64,000 nucleotides of DNA from Linderina pennispora (lineage: Eukaryota; Kickxellomycota; Kickxellomycetes; Kickxellales; Kickxellaceae). The notes below the pieces were generated by a model, which saw only the letters and a list, made by a program, of their open reading frames with translations, made no database searches and was not told the DNA's origin. The position numbers and the translations under genes were made by a program. The first letter of the stretch is position 1, and every line of letters begins with the position of its first letter. Where the stretch lies: assembly GCF_002104995.1 (NCBI RefSeq), contig NW_024468249.1, forward strand, positions 1,364,001-1,428,000, written 5' to 3'. Positions 11,526 to 23,281 of this stretch are shown here, piece by piece.

Positions 11526-13359
11526 GGCAGTGAAGTATCAGCGAAATGTAGTTGCAAAAGCAAAAAAGAATAGCAGGTAGAGTGTAGGACTAATCGACTT
11601 GATTTTATACCCGTCGCCATGTGTATTTTTACAGTTGACAGCACTGCTGGTAAAAGAGCTTGTCAGCCATGCGAGTACTACAACGTATGTACATGCGAAG
11701 CACGTGTATAAATCACACTGAAGCTCTATGCCTGCCTTTTTTGTCCCATGCCACATGGGTTGGCCGATCCGTGCGAGTCGACTAGTATGAAACCAGCCAT
11801 TAAAGGCCGATTGGTAGCGCGAGGTCTACTCACATTGAAAATTGAAATGCTAAAGATAGGCACAGCATATGGACCGCACGGATGGAGCAGCTTATTTTTT
11901 TTATTTAAATTAAAAGGAACAGTAGCAAGAGATGCTTTAAGGTAGTGGCTATGTCAGAGGGAATCTCATTTTCTGGAGCCGCTCACAGCACAAAAATTTA
12001 AACAGCTGCTCTAGAATGCAGATAGAGGGATTCAAATAAACGAATACTCAAAGGTTTTCTGCACTTTTGTGATAGGCAGCATGTATTTGGAACAGTATAA
12101 AGAATCACTGCTACAAGACGTGCATTAAGGTATGCGTATAGGTATCATGCTGTGTTTAAGGAATCGACGAAAACACCTCTTGGGCTCAACAGCGGATGGT
12201 GGCGGTAGTTTGGGCCGAAGTCCTGACGATTCCTTTGCTATTTTACTTGTAGAAAACAACAACGTATCGCCAATAGTCCACAATCTATATCTGTCACAGG
12301 AGCAGGATACATTCCTCGCTTCATATCTCTTGCATTTACGCTGTAATACTTTGTCATCCATTTGCGCTACCTCCACGGTCCTCACCACCCGCCTTGTTGG
12401 CTGTATCGCATGTGTATATTAAAGTCAGACATGGAAAGCTAGTGTACAAAGTAAATAGCCGTTATGCAAAGCTGCCTTTGTTGACATTCGGCAGCCCATG
12501 TCCTACGCATCATATACAAACTGAATACAACATAGATTTGCATAACTGATCCTGATCCTTAGATCCACGCCACAGTGCATACGCAGAGTATAGTGCCCCA
12601 CTATATAGTTCAGTACACCCAGCGCTCAGCAGCCCTCCTCAGTTCTTTACTGTCACTAGTTATATACCACGTTAAGTACCAGTATCACAACAATAGATGT
12701 GTGAGCCAGAACGCCCACTCTCCCTTTTCTCCTAAGCATTCTTCAAGTTATATCCATTCCATAAAGCTCATATCCACTGGACTCGCCGAAGAGCAACCGC
12801 ATTCACATTAGGATTCAGATCCAGGAAGATGCGTTTCATCATTAAAGCGCCTGTGGGTCAGTTGGTGACTCCTGCTAGAGTGCCCAGGTCTAGTAGAATG
12901 GCTGCCACTAGTGAGTGCAAAGGGCTAGAATTCGAGTGCCTCTTTGAAGCTGTCGAGTCTCCTAATACTTCACAGACATTTAAGCAACTAGACTTTACGA
13001 TACCTGAAATGTCATGCAGTACTCAATCACCATCAAATAATTCAAGTCTGGATAACAGATACATGTGAACTGGGTTGCAGTCAGGTGTAGGATGAGTGAC
13101 TGGTGAGTTAGCGACAGGACGTTTGCCGACATGGCTCCGACACATTGTAGATTGCATGGTGCAGAGGTAGGCAGGCAGCAGTGTCTCTCCACAGCCGCGA
13201 GCAATTGGGAATCACCAGGATCAGTGGCGAGAAGAATCAGCGCGTTTCTACTGTGCAGGATCTGCATCAACGTCACTGGCTCTATTGTGCACGGCGTGCG
13301 ATCTTATTCTTTTCCTCAAGTTTTTTTTTTTGTCGAATTGGCCTAATAGTATTTTTATA
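11526..13359. other. AT-rich, nearly gene-free island (right part)
   Basis: Overlapping short frames on both strands at 12125-12422 and frames at 12829-13068 and 12995-13276 have no recognisable domain and no consistent codon bias. The sequence returns to GC-rich at about 13.38 kb, where VPS54 begins. A run of T at 13320-13332 lies just before that gene. Confidence 0.5.
11602..11609 (-). promoter_or_regulatory. TATA box of the 11085-11525 gene
   Basis: TATAAAAT on the minus strand, 77 bp before the ATG at 11525, similar in spacing to the TATA boxes of other genes in the window. Confidence 0.5.
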
Positions 13360-16300
13360 ATGAAGCGGCATTCGGGGATTGGGATAATTCGCAATCCAGG
13401 GGATGGGCGGTCTCCTGGTGGGTCGACGTACTTCCAGCGGCGAGCGCAGCCAAACTACAACCCGGCAGCGCCAACAAGGACTTGCGGCCAGTGCGCGGAC
13501 CGACAGCAGCAGCGAGAAAGACAAGCCCGACACGGCCAGCACCGTGGCGATGACCGGCGCCAATGCAATAGCAGTGCTGACGAGCAACCCGAACAAGGTG
13601 CCGTCGCGCATCCACCGCAACGAGCTGCCGGTGGTGGCCAAGACACACTACCCGCGAGCCAAAAGCTCCGAGTTCGACCGGTACCTGGAGAGCATTTCGG
13701 GCCTATTCGACCAGTATGCGATGAATGCCCGCACCGGGTACCAGATCGCGACCGATGAGCTGGAGCGGTACGAGGCGGCGGTGGAGGATGCCGAGAAGGT
13801 GTTGGAAGCGGCCAGCCATACGTACTCGATGGACTCGACGACGATGGCGGAGCGGCTGCGGGCTTTGGACGGCTACGCGCAGCGAGTTCGGATTGGAATC
13901 AGGTCAGTGAGTTCGGGGCGGACAATGGCGTGGTGCTGGCAGGCATCGAGGATGTGCCGACGGTGTTTTTTGCAGGAGCAGTTTGACCTGAGCGACCCGG
14001 CGACATTCGACATAGTCACACAGGTGGTACTGGGCCCGCAGCTCAGCACCGAGCTGCTTTCGGCGGAGCGCGCAGCCATGGCGGGAGCGCGCATGCAGGA
14101 GACACTGTCTGGGTATATGGACACAGTGGAAGGGTATTTGACACGCGAGATTTCGCGGCGCTCGCCGTCGTTCTTTGCAGCCCTGTCGACGCTGGAGGAC
14201 CTGCATAAGGAGACCGACCGGTGCATAGCCGAGATCCACGGGCTGCGCGGCGACCTGCGACGCACGGCACACGCGCAGTGCGCGCCCGGCCTGGAGCTGA
14301 TCAGGCTCAGAAGGCGGCGGGATAACCTGGCGGCAGTGCTGCGCGACGTGGAGCTGCTGGGGAGGTTCCGTCACGTGCAGCCGACCATCGACGAACTGAT
14401 TGCGTCAGGGCGACTGCATCGGGAGCGCTGAATCTGATCGTCGAAGCACAGGAGATGGTTGAGCCGGCGCAGCGCGCGATGCGCTCCGGGCAGGGCAAAC
14501 CGGGGGTGGCGGCGACGCGGGCGTTCCGGGCGCTGGATGCACGGCTGACGCGGGCGCTCAGCTCGGTATCGGAGTTTGCCGAGCGCGAGCTGGCCAGCAC
14601 GCTGCTGCGGGATATGCGCGAGTTTGTAGACGACGGACTGTCGCGCGCCGGGCAGTTCGACAGCTCGCAGGTGGGCATCTACCAGGCGAACCTGGGCTTG
14701 CAGCTATCGCCTCTCGTGCTTGGGTTGGCGCGCATTGGCGGAGTGGCAGGCGCCCTGCGGATCTACCGTGACCACCTGATGGCCGAGACAGCAGAGCTGA
14801 TCGAGGGTCTGTATCCGCACAGCTTTCCGCGCAGCCACGGCCACGCAATGTTCAACGATGCGACGCAGCAGCGCAGCCTGAATGCGGCGGTGCGTGCGCT
14901 GACGTTTGACCAGTTCCGCAGCCTGCTAGGGCAGCAACAGCAGCTTCTGCTTCTGATCATAACGCATATTGGCATGGTCAGGCGTGCGATCATGGCAGCT
15001 CCTGGACGAGAGCGCATTGGACGGCTCGGCTCACTACGCAGTGGCCAAGGGTGATCTGCAGCGGTCGCTGGACGAGACATTCGAGACGTTCATGGATGTT
15101 GCGCACGTGCGGTGTGCCAAGCTGGTGAACCACCGGTCGGAGCAGAATGCGCGGCTGAGCCTGGCCGGGTTTTATGCCCTGTATGCAGAGATTTCGCAGT
15201 TTGTCGCGCAGTACGAGCAGCTGTGTGGCAAGATGTGCTTTGGGCTGCGTGGCACGCTGACGGCGCAAGGCAAAGGCGTTTCTGAGCAACTTCCACAATG
15301 AAAAGTCGCGGCAGATCCACATTCTTATAGAGAACGAGCAGTGGGTGCAGGCCGAGGTGCCGATTGACTTCCAGAACCTGGTCAATCAGGTGGTGGAGGC
15401 TGCAGGTCAACAGACCGCGACCGAGCCAACCAGCCCGCTGGTGCTAGGAGCTGGCACGCCAGGAATCAGCACGCCAGGAATTGGTACGCCGAGAATCGGC
15501 ACTCCAGGGATCAATACACCGGCGAGTGGGCCGTTGGCGCTGAGTAGCGGCCAAACAAGTAGCGAGTCGCCGCTGCCAAGCAAAGCTCTAGATGGCAGGG
15601 CGTTTGAGGGTGTGCATACGCAGATGGTGATGGCAACCAAGGCGGCGGACTCTGATGTGGCGTCAGTGCGGTCAGTGGACACGGCGGGGATCGGGCTGAT
15701 GCATATTGGCGGCGAGTCGTTCCACGTGGTCGGGTGCAGCCTGGTGCTAGTCAAGAGCGTGGTGGAGTACCTGCAGTGTGCGGTCAACATCCCGGTGCTG
15801 GTGACGGATGTTCTGCAGCGGCTGGTGGAGGTGTTCAAGGCATTCAATTCGCGCACATGCCAGGTGGTGCTAGGGGCAGGGGCGATGCGGTCAGCGGGGC
15901 TCAAGAACATCTCGGCGAAGCACCTGGCGCTGGCGTCGGAGTCGCTGGGGCTATGCATGGAGCTATTGCCGTATGTCAAGGAGTGTCTGCGACACGTGAT
16001 GTCATCAACGCAGGCTGGGCTGCTGGGGCAGCTGGACCGCGCGGTGGGCGATTTTGCAAACCACCAGCACGAGCTGCACCGCAAACTGGTGCAGATCATG
16101 GCGGACCGGGGCGACTACCACTGCCGGATGCTGGGGGCAACCAAATGGGACAGCGCAGCAGCGGTGCCGGCGCCGGCAATCGATGGGCTGGCAAAGGAGG
16201 TGCGCAAGCTGCACCGCGTGCTGAAGCGGTACCTGCCGGAGGCGGCGGTGCGGTGGGTGTTTGGGCAGATCTTTGCTATGTACGGCGACAAGCTGACAGC

Positions 16301-16490
16301 GCAGTACGCGCGGCTGCGGATTACCACAGCCGAGGGTAAGCGCCAGTTGTTGGCAAACTCGCAGTATCTGCTGAAGAAGTTCCGGGCACTGGACCCAGCG
16401 GTGGAGATGGAGCTCGAAGTGGCCGTCAACAACATTGATCTGGTCAAGCCGTACCAGCCGGCCGAGCGGGAGTCGCCGGTGGCAGAGTGA
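13360..16490 (+). CDS. VPS54: Vps54, subunit of the GARP tethering complex
   Basis: GARP tethers endosome-derived vesicles at the trans-Golgi network. The N-terminus MKRHSGIGIIRN starts at the ATG at 13360. A coiled-coil Vps54_N region follows (SSEFDRYLESISGLFDQYA onward), including VPTVFF and QFDLSDPATFD. The C-terminal domain is clear: FHVVGCSLVLVKSVVEYLQC, then LQRLVEVFKAFNSRTCQVVLGAGAM and GLKNISAKHLALAS, as in Vps54 family members. About 1,040 residues after correction. Frame breaks near 13480, 13905, 13975, 14430, 14990 and 15285. The 13905-13975 piece looks like an intron (GT to AG), but its alternative frame encodes conserved residues (EDVPTVFF), so it is coding with flanking indels. 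A Gly-Thr-Pro repeat lies in the linker. The stop is 17 bp from the convergent NSE3 stop. Confidence 0.92.
15453..15530 (+). repeat. Degenerate 15-bp tandem repeat coding for GTPGI units in VPS54
   Basis: About five copies of a 15-nt unit encode GTPGI, STPGI, GTPRI and related pentapeptides in the unstructured linker between the N- and C-terminal Vps54 domains. The frame is kept throughout. Confidence 0.8.
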
Positions 16491-16507
16491 TTCTTTTTTT
16501 TTATTGA

Positions 16508-17270
16508 TTAACCTTCGATATTGCGGCCGAATGCGCGGCCGATCTTGGCCACAAACTCGGGCGAGCATTCCTGGCCGGTGGTCGCCGCAATGAAGCGTGC
16601 GATGTCGATGGGCCGGAAATCCACTTTGGCCTGCGGGCCCCACGTGAGCTCGACGTCCTCGGGTGCAGCGCGTGGCGCCAGCACGTCGAGGTACCCGCGA
16701 CGCTGCAATGCATTGATGGCCTCGCGCGCGCACGCATCGCGCTGGGCATCGTCGGTTGTGGATAGGCGCGAGGCAGGCGCATTGGCAATGTGGGCGGGAG
16801 GGCCGAGCTTCCGCACGTACAAGACAAGCTGATCCATGGTCACGCACATATTGCTGACAAGCACCAGGCTGAGCACCGCCGCAGCGAACCCCATCAGCTG
16901 CGCGTCGTCCTGCTCCAACTGCAGACGCCCGCGGCATGCGTCCGGCAGCGTGCTTTGCAATGTCCAGCGGCCCTACGGGCTTTGTCTGTGCGGGTGCATC
17001 CAGGGATTTTTCGTGGGCCGGATAGGGCGCCAGTGTGAGGCCAAAGTGGAGCTGCAGGAGCTCGTCGGCGCGCGAGAACGCAAGCTTGAAGTGACGCGCG
17101 CTGGTGTCGCGGAAGAGGCTGCGGAGGGCGTCGCGTCGCAATGGCTTGTGGGCGGCGTGGGCGGCCAGGGCGTAGCGCGCAATGTCGACGGCTGTGCGCT
17201 CGCTGTCGGTCTGCGTAACGCCGGTCTGTGTGTCTAGGAGCGAGCCTTCTGGCTGCGTACTGTCGTCCAT
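16508..17270 (-). CDS. NSE3: MAGE-domain protein, SMC5/6 complex subunit Nse3
   Basis: Begins MDDSTQPEGSLLDTQ at the ATG at 17268-17270. The MAGE winged-helix domain is seen in ERTAVDIARYALAAHAAHK, the F/L-rich helices FKLAFSRADELLQLHFGLTL, the core helix MGFAAAVLSLVLVSN, and the closing strand block RRGYLDV with LTWGPQAKV. These match Nse3, which with Nse1 and Nse4 forms the ubiquitin-ligase/DNA-binding module of SMC5/6. About 253 residues after one or more breaks near 16960-17000. The last ORF ends FGRNIEG, stop at 16508. It shares a 153-bp divergent promoter with SWD1. Confidence 0.87.
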
Positions 17271-17423
17271 TGCATGAAAAATTAATAGATGGTAGTTGGG
17301 ATATTGCCATATGCTACATGATCCATACTTGATGGCCAACAGCCACTCGGACAAGTTTGGGAGCAAATGTGTGCTGCGGAATCCCGTGGGCTTTTTTTTT
17401 TATTGTTTTCCTGTTTTTGCACC

Positions 17424-18740
17424 ATGAACCGCAAGCTGCTGGATCCGTTCGAGCCTGAGTACCCTGAGACAATCGAAGCATGTCTTGACGACGAATACGC
17501 AACGTGCTGTGCGTTCTCCCACAATCGGCTCGCTGCTGGCGACGGCGCGGTCCGATGGTATGAGTTACATCTGGGACATGGATACGCTGAACATTGTGCG
17601 AAAGCTGACACATGGCGATGCGCCATTAATGGGCGTGCGGTGGTCGCGCAGCTCCCGCCACGTGCTCACCTACGACGACGCCGGGCTGTGCATTCTCTGG
17701 GACCTGCAGACCAACACGCGCACCTGCGAGCAATTCGACGCACCCATCCTGGACGCGCGCGTGCACCCGCGCAACCCGCACCTCCTGGTGGTCTGCCCGA
17801 TGAAGGGCATGCCGTGGATGGTCACTGCAGGCGGGACACGCACGAGGCTGGAGATCGAGGGCCAGGCCACGTGCTGCTGCTTTGGCAAAAAAGGCAAGCA
17901 TATGTTTTTCGGCACCACCAAGGGGTACGTGCATGTTGTGGAGACCGAGACACTGGCACCGGTGTGCTCATTGCGGCTGTCCTCGAGTCGCGTTGGATCA
18001 TTGGCGGCGAATGCGCGTGCGCCCGAGATCGTAGCCAGTTCCTCAGACCGCACCCTGCGCGTCTGTCGGCTCACCGACAACTCCCTGTCCGTCGTGTCGC
18101 GCATCCAGGATATCGTGAATCCGCGTGAACTGGGCACAGGCCGTGTTCAGTGCATCGGGCGACTACATTATCGCCGGCATTGAGCACCGTGCCGAGCACA
18201 ACATATATGTGTGGGACAAGCTGGCAGGCAGCCTGGTCAAGGTTCTCGATGGACCGAATGAGCTCCTGGAAGACTGTGCTGTGCACCCTTTGCGGCCCAT
18301 TATTGCGTCGGTGTCGACTTTTGGTCTGGTCTATCTGTGGACGCGCGTGCCACAGCAGAACTGGACTGCCTTTTGCGCCCGGCTTCCGCGAGCTCGAAGA
18401 GAACATCGACCATGACGAGCCCGAGGACGAGTTTGACAAGAAAGTCACGTATGCCGATGGCCATGTCGTGGTCATTAACGAGGAGCGCGCGCGCAAGGAC
18501 CGCCCGAACCCCGCTGACGAAGAGGAGGGCGATGTGTTTGTGGATATCACAGACAACGACCCGTTCTTTAGCGACTCGGCGTCCGAAATGGACGACGACG
18601 GGTTCATTCTGCCTGTCGAGATCCGTGGCGACGATGGCGACGATTTCCCGCTCGCCGATGCCCCGCTGGCCACATCCAAGCCGCAGACTCCTGAGCCTGA
18701 GCCTGCCACTGGCGGCCAGGTGATTGTCGAACCCCAGTGA
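17424..18740 (+). CDS. SWD1: Swd1/RbBP5 WD-repeat subunit of the COMPASS H3K4 methyltransferase complex
   Basis: Begins MNRKLLDPFEPEYPE at the ATG at 17424, matching the RbBP5/Swd1 N-terminus. WD40 repeats include MSYIWDMDTLNIVRKL, LCILWDLQTNTRTCEQF, the conserved HPRNPHLLVVCPMKGMPWM, and NIYVWDKLAGSLVKVLDGPNE with HPLRPIIAS. The post-propeller segment FRELEENIDHDEPEDEFD and an acidic C-terminal tail fit the family. About 438 residues after correction. Frame breaks near 17520, 18130 and 18375, each about one base. The protein scaffolds Set1 with Bre2/Ash2 in the nucleus. The gene is divergent from NSE3 and followed in tandem by mitochondrial uL4m. Confidence 0.94.
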
Positions 18741-18871
18741 TTCTGTATTAGATTAGCGTTTATCAGCGCCCTGCCTATTTTTCCCTCCCACCTTGCACTT
18801 TTTCTTGCTTGTCTCTTGTCAGCATTCTACCACAAATACTCCCAATTCAGCTATTTTATTCTCTCGCTAAA

Positions 18872-19745
18872 ATGAACGCTGGCAGATTCAGCCGCTTCGT
18901 TCCCTCGGCCGCGCGCCTGGCCCGCACCCTGGTCACCGATGCCTCGCAGACCCTCCAGCCGTCAGTCCTGCGGCCGATCGGCTCGCTCACCCGCAAGATC
19001 GCGCCCTCGGCGGGCACCAAAAGCGCCCTGAACTGGCCGCCGCCGCAGCCCCTAAAGGCCATCAACCCGCTGGCGCCTACGGTGCAGGCCTTTGTTCTGG
19101 ACTTTGCAACCAGCGCACCCCAGTCGATTGCGGAATTGCCGCGGACCGTGTTTGCGGCACCGGTGCGCTCCGACATCATCCACCGAGTGGTGACGTACGA
19201 GCGGAATCTGCGTCGCCAGGGGACGCACAACTCACGGACGCGCAGCGAGGTGCGCGGGTCGACGCGCAAAATCACCCCGCAGAAGGGCCTGGGTATGGCA
19301 CGTCACGGGACGCGTCGCGCGCCGCAGTATGTCGGCGGTGCCAAGGCCCATGGGCCGGTGCCGCGGAGCCATGCGATTGAGATTCAGCGCAAGGTGTGGC
19401 TGATGGGATTGCGCGCGGTGATCTCGGCCAAATACGCGCAGGACCAGCTTGTTGTGGTCGAGGACTTTGATGTTGCCTCGCATCGGACCCAGGACCTGCG
19501 TCGGACTCTGGTCCAGAACGCGTGGATGCCGACTGCTGGCGATGCGAATGTCCTGATGATGCCGCTGATGGACAAGGAGCTGCCCGAGGGTCTGCGCAAC
19601 CTTGAGCTGGCGAGCCGCAATCTGCCCGGTGTCGATATCATGAATGCTGGCCGATGCTGAGGTTTATGAGATCCTGAGGCACGACTACCTGATCATCGAT
19701 CGCAAAGCTCTGGAGCTGCTGCAGAGCACCCTGCTGCCCTTGTAG
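18872..19745 (+). CDS. YML6: Mitochondrial large-subunit ribosomal protein uL4m
   Basis: A basic, Ser/Arg/Ala-rich presequence (MNAGRFSRFVPSAARLARTL) starts at the ATG at 18872. The L4 core follows: VQAFVLDF, RSDIIHRVVTYERNLRRQGT, the loop RGSTRKITPQKGLGMARHG, then GGAKAHGPVPRSH. These are hallmark L4 sequences. One extra G at about 19649 creates a premature stop after MNAGRC; removing it continues in frame as ADAEVYEILRHDYLI to a stop at 19743-19745, giving about 290 residues. As an essential mitoribosome protein, it argues that the break is a sequence error. The upstream frame could add residues from 18809, but the chosen ATG gives a classic targeting peptide. Confidence 0.93.
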
Positions 19746-19814
19746 AATTCACCCCCGCATTTAACGAAGAAAAAACTTAGTCACAGGCATGCTATGGCCA
19801 TATGTGCATCTATT

Positions 19815-21272
19815 TCAGTAAACAACCTCTGCAAGCTCCATCCAGAACTTGTTCTTCAAAATGCATTCCTTGACCTTGGCCGTCACCGTCAGATTGACCA
19901 AAAGATCATTGCTTGGTGGCGGTGGCGGCAGGATGATAATAACACCATCGCCAAAGTCCGGCTTAGCTGTAGCGAAAGCTCTGCACGCCGCTGCCGAAAT
20001 CTGCCTTGTAAATATTGAACCTCGTCTGGTTCGACACGCCATTGACCATCTTGTACGCCATCATGCCGGCAAGAAAGCCCCCCAGCTTTGCGTCCTTGGA
20101 CTCAATCATGCTGTAGAATCCGCCGATCCGCGCTGGCGTCACCTGGGAGATTGCCTTGCGCACCTGCACTACCACTTCCGCCAAGGTCTGTGCATTGCTA
20201 GGCTGCTTGGCAAAGTCGATTGAGTTTGCGAAGGATGCTTGGTAGAGCGGGTTCCCGATGTAGTTCTCGCTTTGCATGTTGATCCAGAACCGGATGTCGC
20301 AAGGGAACCCGAGCATGTGCTCGTTCTTGATACCCATGGCGCGACTGGACGAGTTTTTGCCAGCCGCCCTGGGTCTTCCCCCGTGGCTTCTGTTGTTGCC
20401 TGAGTCAGTAACTTATATGTCAATGCCGAAACCAGGTCGTTGTCCGAGACCCGAGTGCCCTCTGGCACGTATTGGAGCACCTGGCCCCGCAGACCGCTGA
20501 GCTTTTCGCGGGGCAGCCGGAACAAGCAGCCTTCCATCGGCGCCATGCTATCCAGATAGCTCATGATCTTGCCGCGTGTCTCCGGTCGACAGCCATGTCA
20601 GGAAGCCGCGATGTCCATGAGTCGCCCAAATACATATCGCTGACCTCTTTTTTGACCGGCACATTCTCTTCAGGCAAATGCTGGTGGACCACCGAGCGAT
20701 CAAAGCAATACGTGATTTGCTCTGCCGGCTCGACCGCTGATCAATGCACGCGCCTCGTCTGCCCACCGGTTCAGGAACTCGAAGCACCCGTAGCCATCCT
20801 GTGATTACATGGGCAAAGGCTGTGGAAATGATCACGCCGCTGTTCTCCTTCAGCCGCATAACGTGAATATCAATGAGCTTGATCCGACCTGTAGCAGGGA
20901 TCCGGCGACGGAATCTTGCCGGCTGTCGCCAGGTTTCTTGGCCAGGTATCTTGGTGGTACCCGGCTGACTCAATGTCGCTAAAGTGTACGCCCGATTGCG
21001 ACTCTAGGTACTTTGGGATGTTGAGGTTGTCCTTGTCAACTACAACTTGCAGTCTATTTGTGCTTGTCTGCGTGATGTCGCCGAGAAATGGCGGGAAATG
21101 CACGAGTGTCCGGTAGAATGCCTGCTCGACCTTGTCCTTGGCCATAAAGTCCCTGGAGCCCATGCTGTTGCTGTAGAAGTTTACGTGCCGGATATACGCA
21201 TACGATACAGCTTCGTCCAGCACACTTAGTGCGATAGGTCGCTGATTCGATGCTGTCGCGCAGGTAGTCCAT
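19815..21272 (-). CDS. BAHD/trichothecene-acetyltransferase-family acyltransferase, copy A
   Basis: A CoA-dependent acyltransferase of the plant BAHD/fungal transferase family. The start is MDYLRDSIESATYRT at 21270-21272. Family features: FPPFLGDI, the HxxxDG active site (HVIT then DG once one extra G near 20806 is removed) followed by CFEFLNRWADEA, RVSDNDLVSALTYKLL, and the DFG motif in the late YKADFGSG segment. The C-terminus is ILKNKFWMELAEVVY. About 480 residues after correction; breaks near 21228, 20890, 20806, 20690, 20400 and 19975. A paralog lies 555 bp upstream in the same orientation. Substrate unknown: such enzymes esterify alcohols or amines of secondary metabolites, but no synthase gene is visible nearby. 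Confidence 0.82.
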
Positions 21273-21827
21273 GTTACTGTAATGCCGGAGTCTATGATAA
21301 AGAACAGAAGGGCGAGACGACGGTATAGTCCCTTTTTATACGCAGCTGTTGCTACAGAGAAATAATGTTTATCTCTTAGATACTCGATCTGGGCCGCAGC
21401 AGACTCCTAAGTCCGAGCTGCTTGTCAAGTACAAGTGATCTGACATCTGGCTTCCACAATCCGAGACACTGGGGACAATCCTGGCCGCAGTCTATAGTAT
21501 CTGAACAGAAACTACCTTGTGGCTGCAGACCCAATATCATCCAAAGTCAATTATAGACAGACGATTTTGTTTCACAACACACAAAACTAGACAAAGGAGG
21601 CGCGATTGTGAGCGAGTCTCCGCTGATGTCTGCGACCTATCCCTGCGGCCCTGTACTTGGACTAGTTGTCAAAGGCGCCTCCCTTTCTCTCACCTCCTGC
21701 TTATGACAGCCCTGTACTGTATTAATAGCACTGAGATAGGCGTCTCGTCATTTACCCAACCCATGGCCGTATTTCATGATCATGCTTCACAGCAAGTATA
21801 TTTCGATAATCTTGGTGTCTCCATTAC
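21273..21827. other. Intergenic region between the two acyltransferase genes
   Basis: It holds the promoter of copy A (TATA box) and the 3' end of copy B. The short plus-strand frame at 21517-21831 has no recognised domain. Nothing else is seen. Confidence 0.5.
21334..21341 (-). promoter_or_regulatory. TATA box of acyltransferase copy A
   Basis: TATAAAAA on the minus strand, 62 bp upstream of the ATG at 21272. Confidence 0.7.
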
Positions 21828-23281
21828 TTAGTAAACAAACTCTGCAAGCTCCATCCAATGCCTGTTTTTCAGGATGCAGTCCATTACCGCTGGCGACGCA
21901 GACACATTGACAATAATATCCTTGCTTGCTGATGGTGACGGCATGAAAAGGAATACACCTGCTCCGTAATCGGGGGGAACCGTCGTAAACGCCTGCACGC
22001 CGCTGCCAAAATCGGCGTCATACATCTTTAAGCGTCTGACGTTCGATGTGGTGGTAAAGACATTGTAATGCGTAGTTAGAGCAGTGAATGTGCCCAGTTT
22101 GCAGCTTGGTGCATTAAAGGTGTCCATGTACTCTGCAACATATGGCGGCGATATGTTGGATGTTGCTGACCTGTACCTTGACCAGCTATGTCTGCAATTG
22201 TCTGGGCAGTGAGCGGGACCTGCGCGTGGCCCATTGGATTCGTAATGTACTCTCCCATCAGCGGATTCCCTACGTAGTTCAGATTACCCATTCCTAGTAG
22301 ACCGGTGACGTTGAAGTTGGTCAAAAGGCAGTGCTCCCCTTGGGCTCTTGTTCTGCATTGGAATAGTCGGGCAAACAACCCCTTGCTGTTGCTTGCGGCT
22401 TCTAGCTCGGCCTGTCCGTGGACCTTGTAGGCGGTGGCAACCAGAAGGTCATTGTCGGATACGCGGGACCCAGGCGGCATACACTCAAGAACTTGGCTGC
22501 GTAATTCATCAAGCGCCTTGTGCGAGATGCGGAAGAGATGGCCATGTAGTGGAGTCTTGCTGTCAATAAAATTCAGCAACTTCCCGCGGGCTGTTGGCGA
22601 CAGTCGCATAATGAAATTACCTATGCGCGAGTTCAGGGAAAGCACCTCCTTCGTCGTCTCACTGAGTGGTGTGCGCTCACTGGGTAGATACTGGAGCAGC
22701 AGAGCAGGATCAAAGCAGTACTCGACCTCTTCCAGCGGGTCACCAGTGATGAGCATGCGTGTCTCATCCGCCCAGCGGTTGAGAAACGTAAAGCAGCTGG
22801 TACCGTCAGCAACGCCATGGCAAAAGCCTGCCGAAATTATCATTCCGCTGTTCCCCTTCAAACGCACGACGTGGACATTAACGAGTTTGATTACCCCCGT
22901 GTCCTTCTCTGGACATGTAATGCTGTTAGTGGAGATTAGATCGCTTGGCCACGTCTCTGGGTTGTAGGCTGCCGACTTGATATCAGAAAAGTGCACATCG
23001 GATTGCTTCTCGCGGTAAATAGGCATATTTAGGTTGCCCTTTATCGACCGCGACTTCCAACAGTCCCATCGCGCGTTTGCTTAAGGTGCCCAAGTAGCCA
23101 AGGGAACTTGACTAATGTCCTATGAGAACCCCTCCTTGAGCTTGTCGCTAGGCATAAAGGTGCTGGAAGAACCATGATTTTCATAGAAGCACACCATCCG
23201 AGCTCTCAAGATAGAAATAATTGCATCCAGCTTCCCGAACTTGTATGACTTTGTTTCGACGTTCGCTGCAAGAGAATCCAT
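21828..23281 (-). CDS. BAHD/trichothecene-acetyltransferase-family acyltransferase, copy B
   Basis: Begins MDSLAANVETKSYKFGKLDA at the ATG at 23279-23281 and ends NRHWMELAEFVY. The catalytic HxxxDG is intact as CHGVADGTSCFTFLNRWADE; VHFSDIKSA, RVSDNDLLVATAYKV, NYVGNPL and YDADFGSGVQAF (DFG motif) match copy A block by block. About 480 residues. Breaks near 23105-23120, 23035 and 22180-22100; the middle 300 residues are uninterrupted. Similar length, motif order and C-terminus show that the two genes arose by tandem duplication, yet the sequences have clearly diverged. The upstream AT-rich stretch at 23345-23360 may hold its promoter. The acyl donor is expected to be acyl-CoA; the acceptor is unknown. 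Confidence 0.84.

Noticed and set aside
12125-12422. Overlapping frames on both strands in the AT-rich island, one with a Cys/Arg-rich stretch faintly like a GAS2 domain
   Set aside because: Motif order does not fit GAS2, the start codons are poor, and neither frame has coding bias.
13905-13974. Apparent 70-nt intron in VPS54 (GTCAGTGAG to TTGCAG)
   Set aside because: The alternative frame within it encodes EDVPTVFF, a segment conserved in Vps54, so it is coding sequence flanked by single-base indels.
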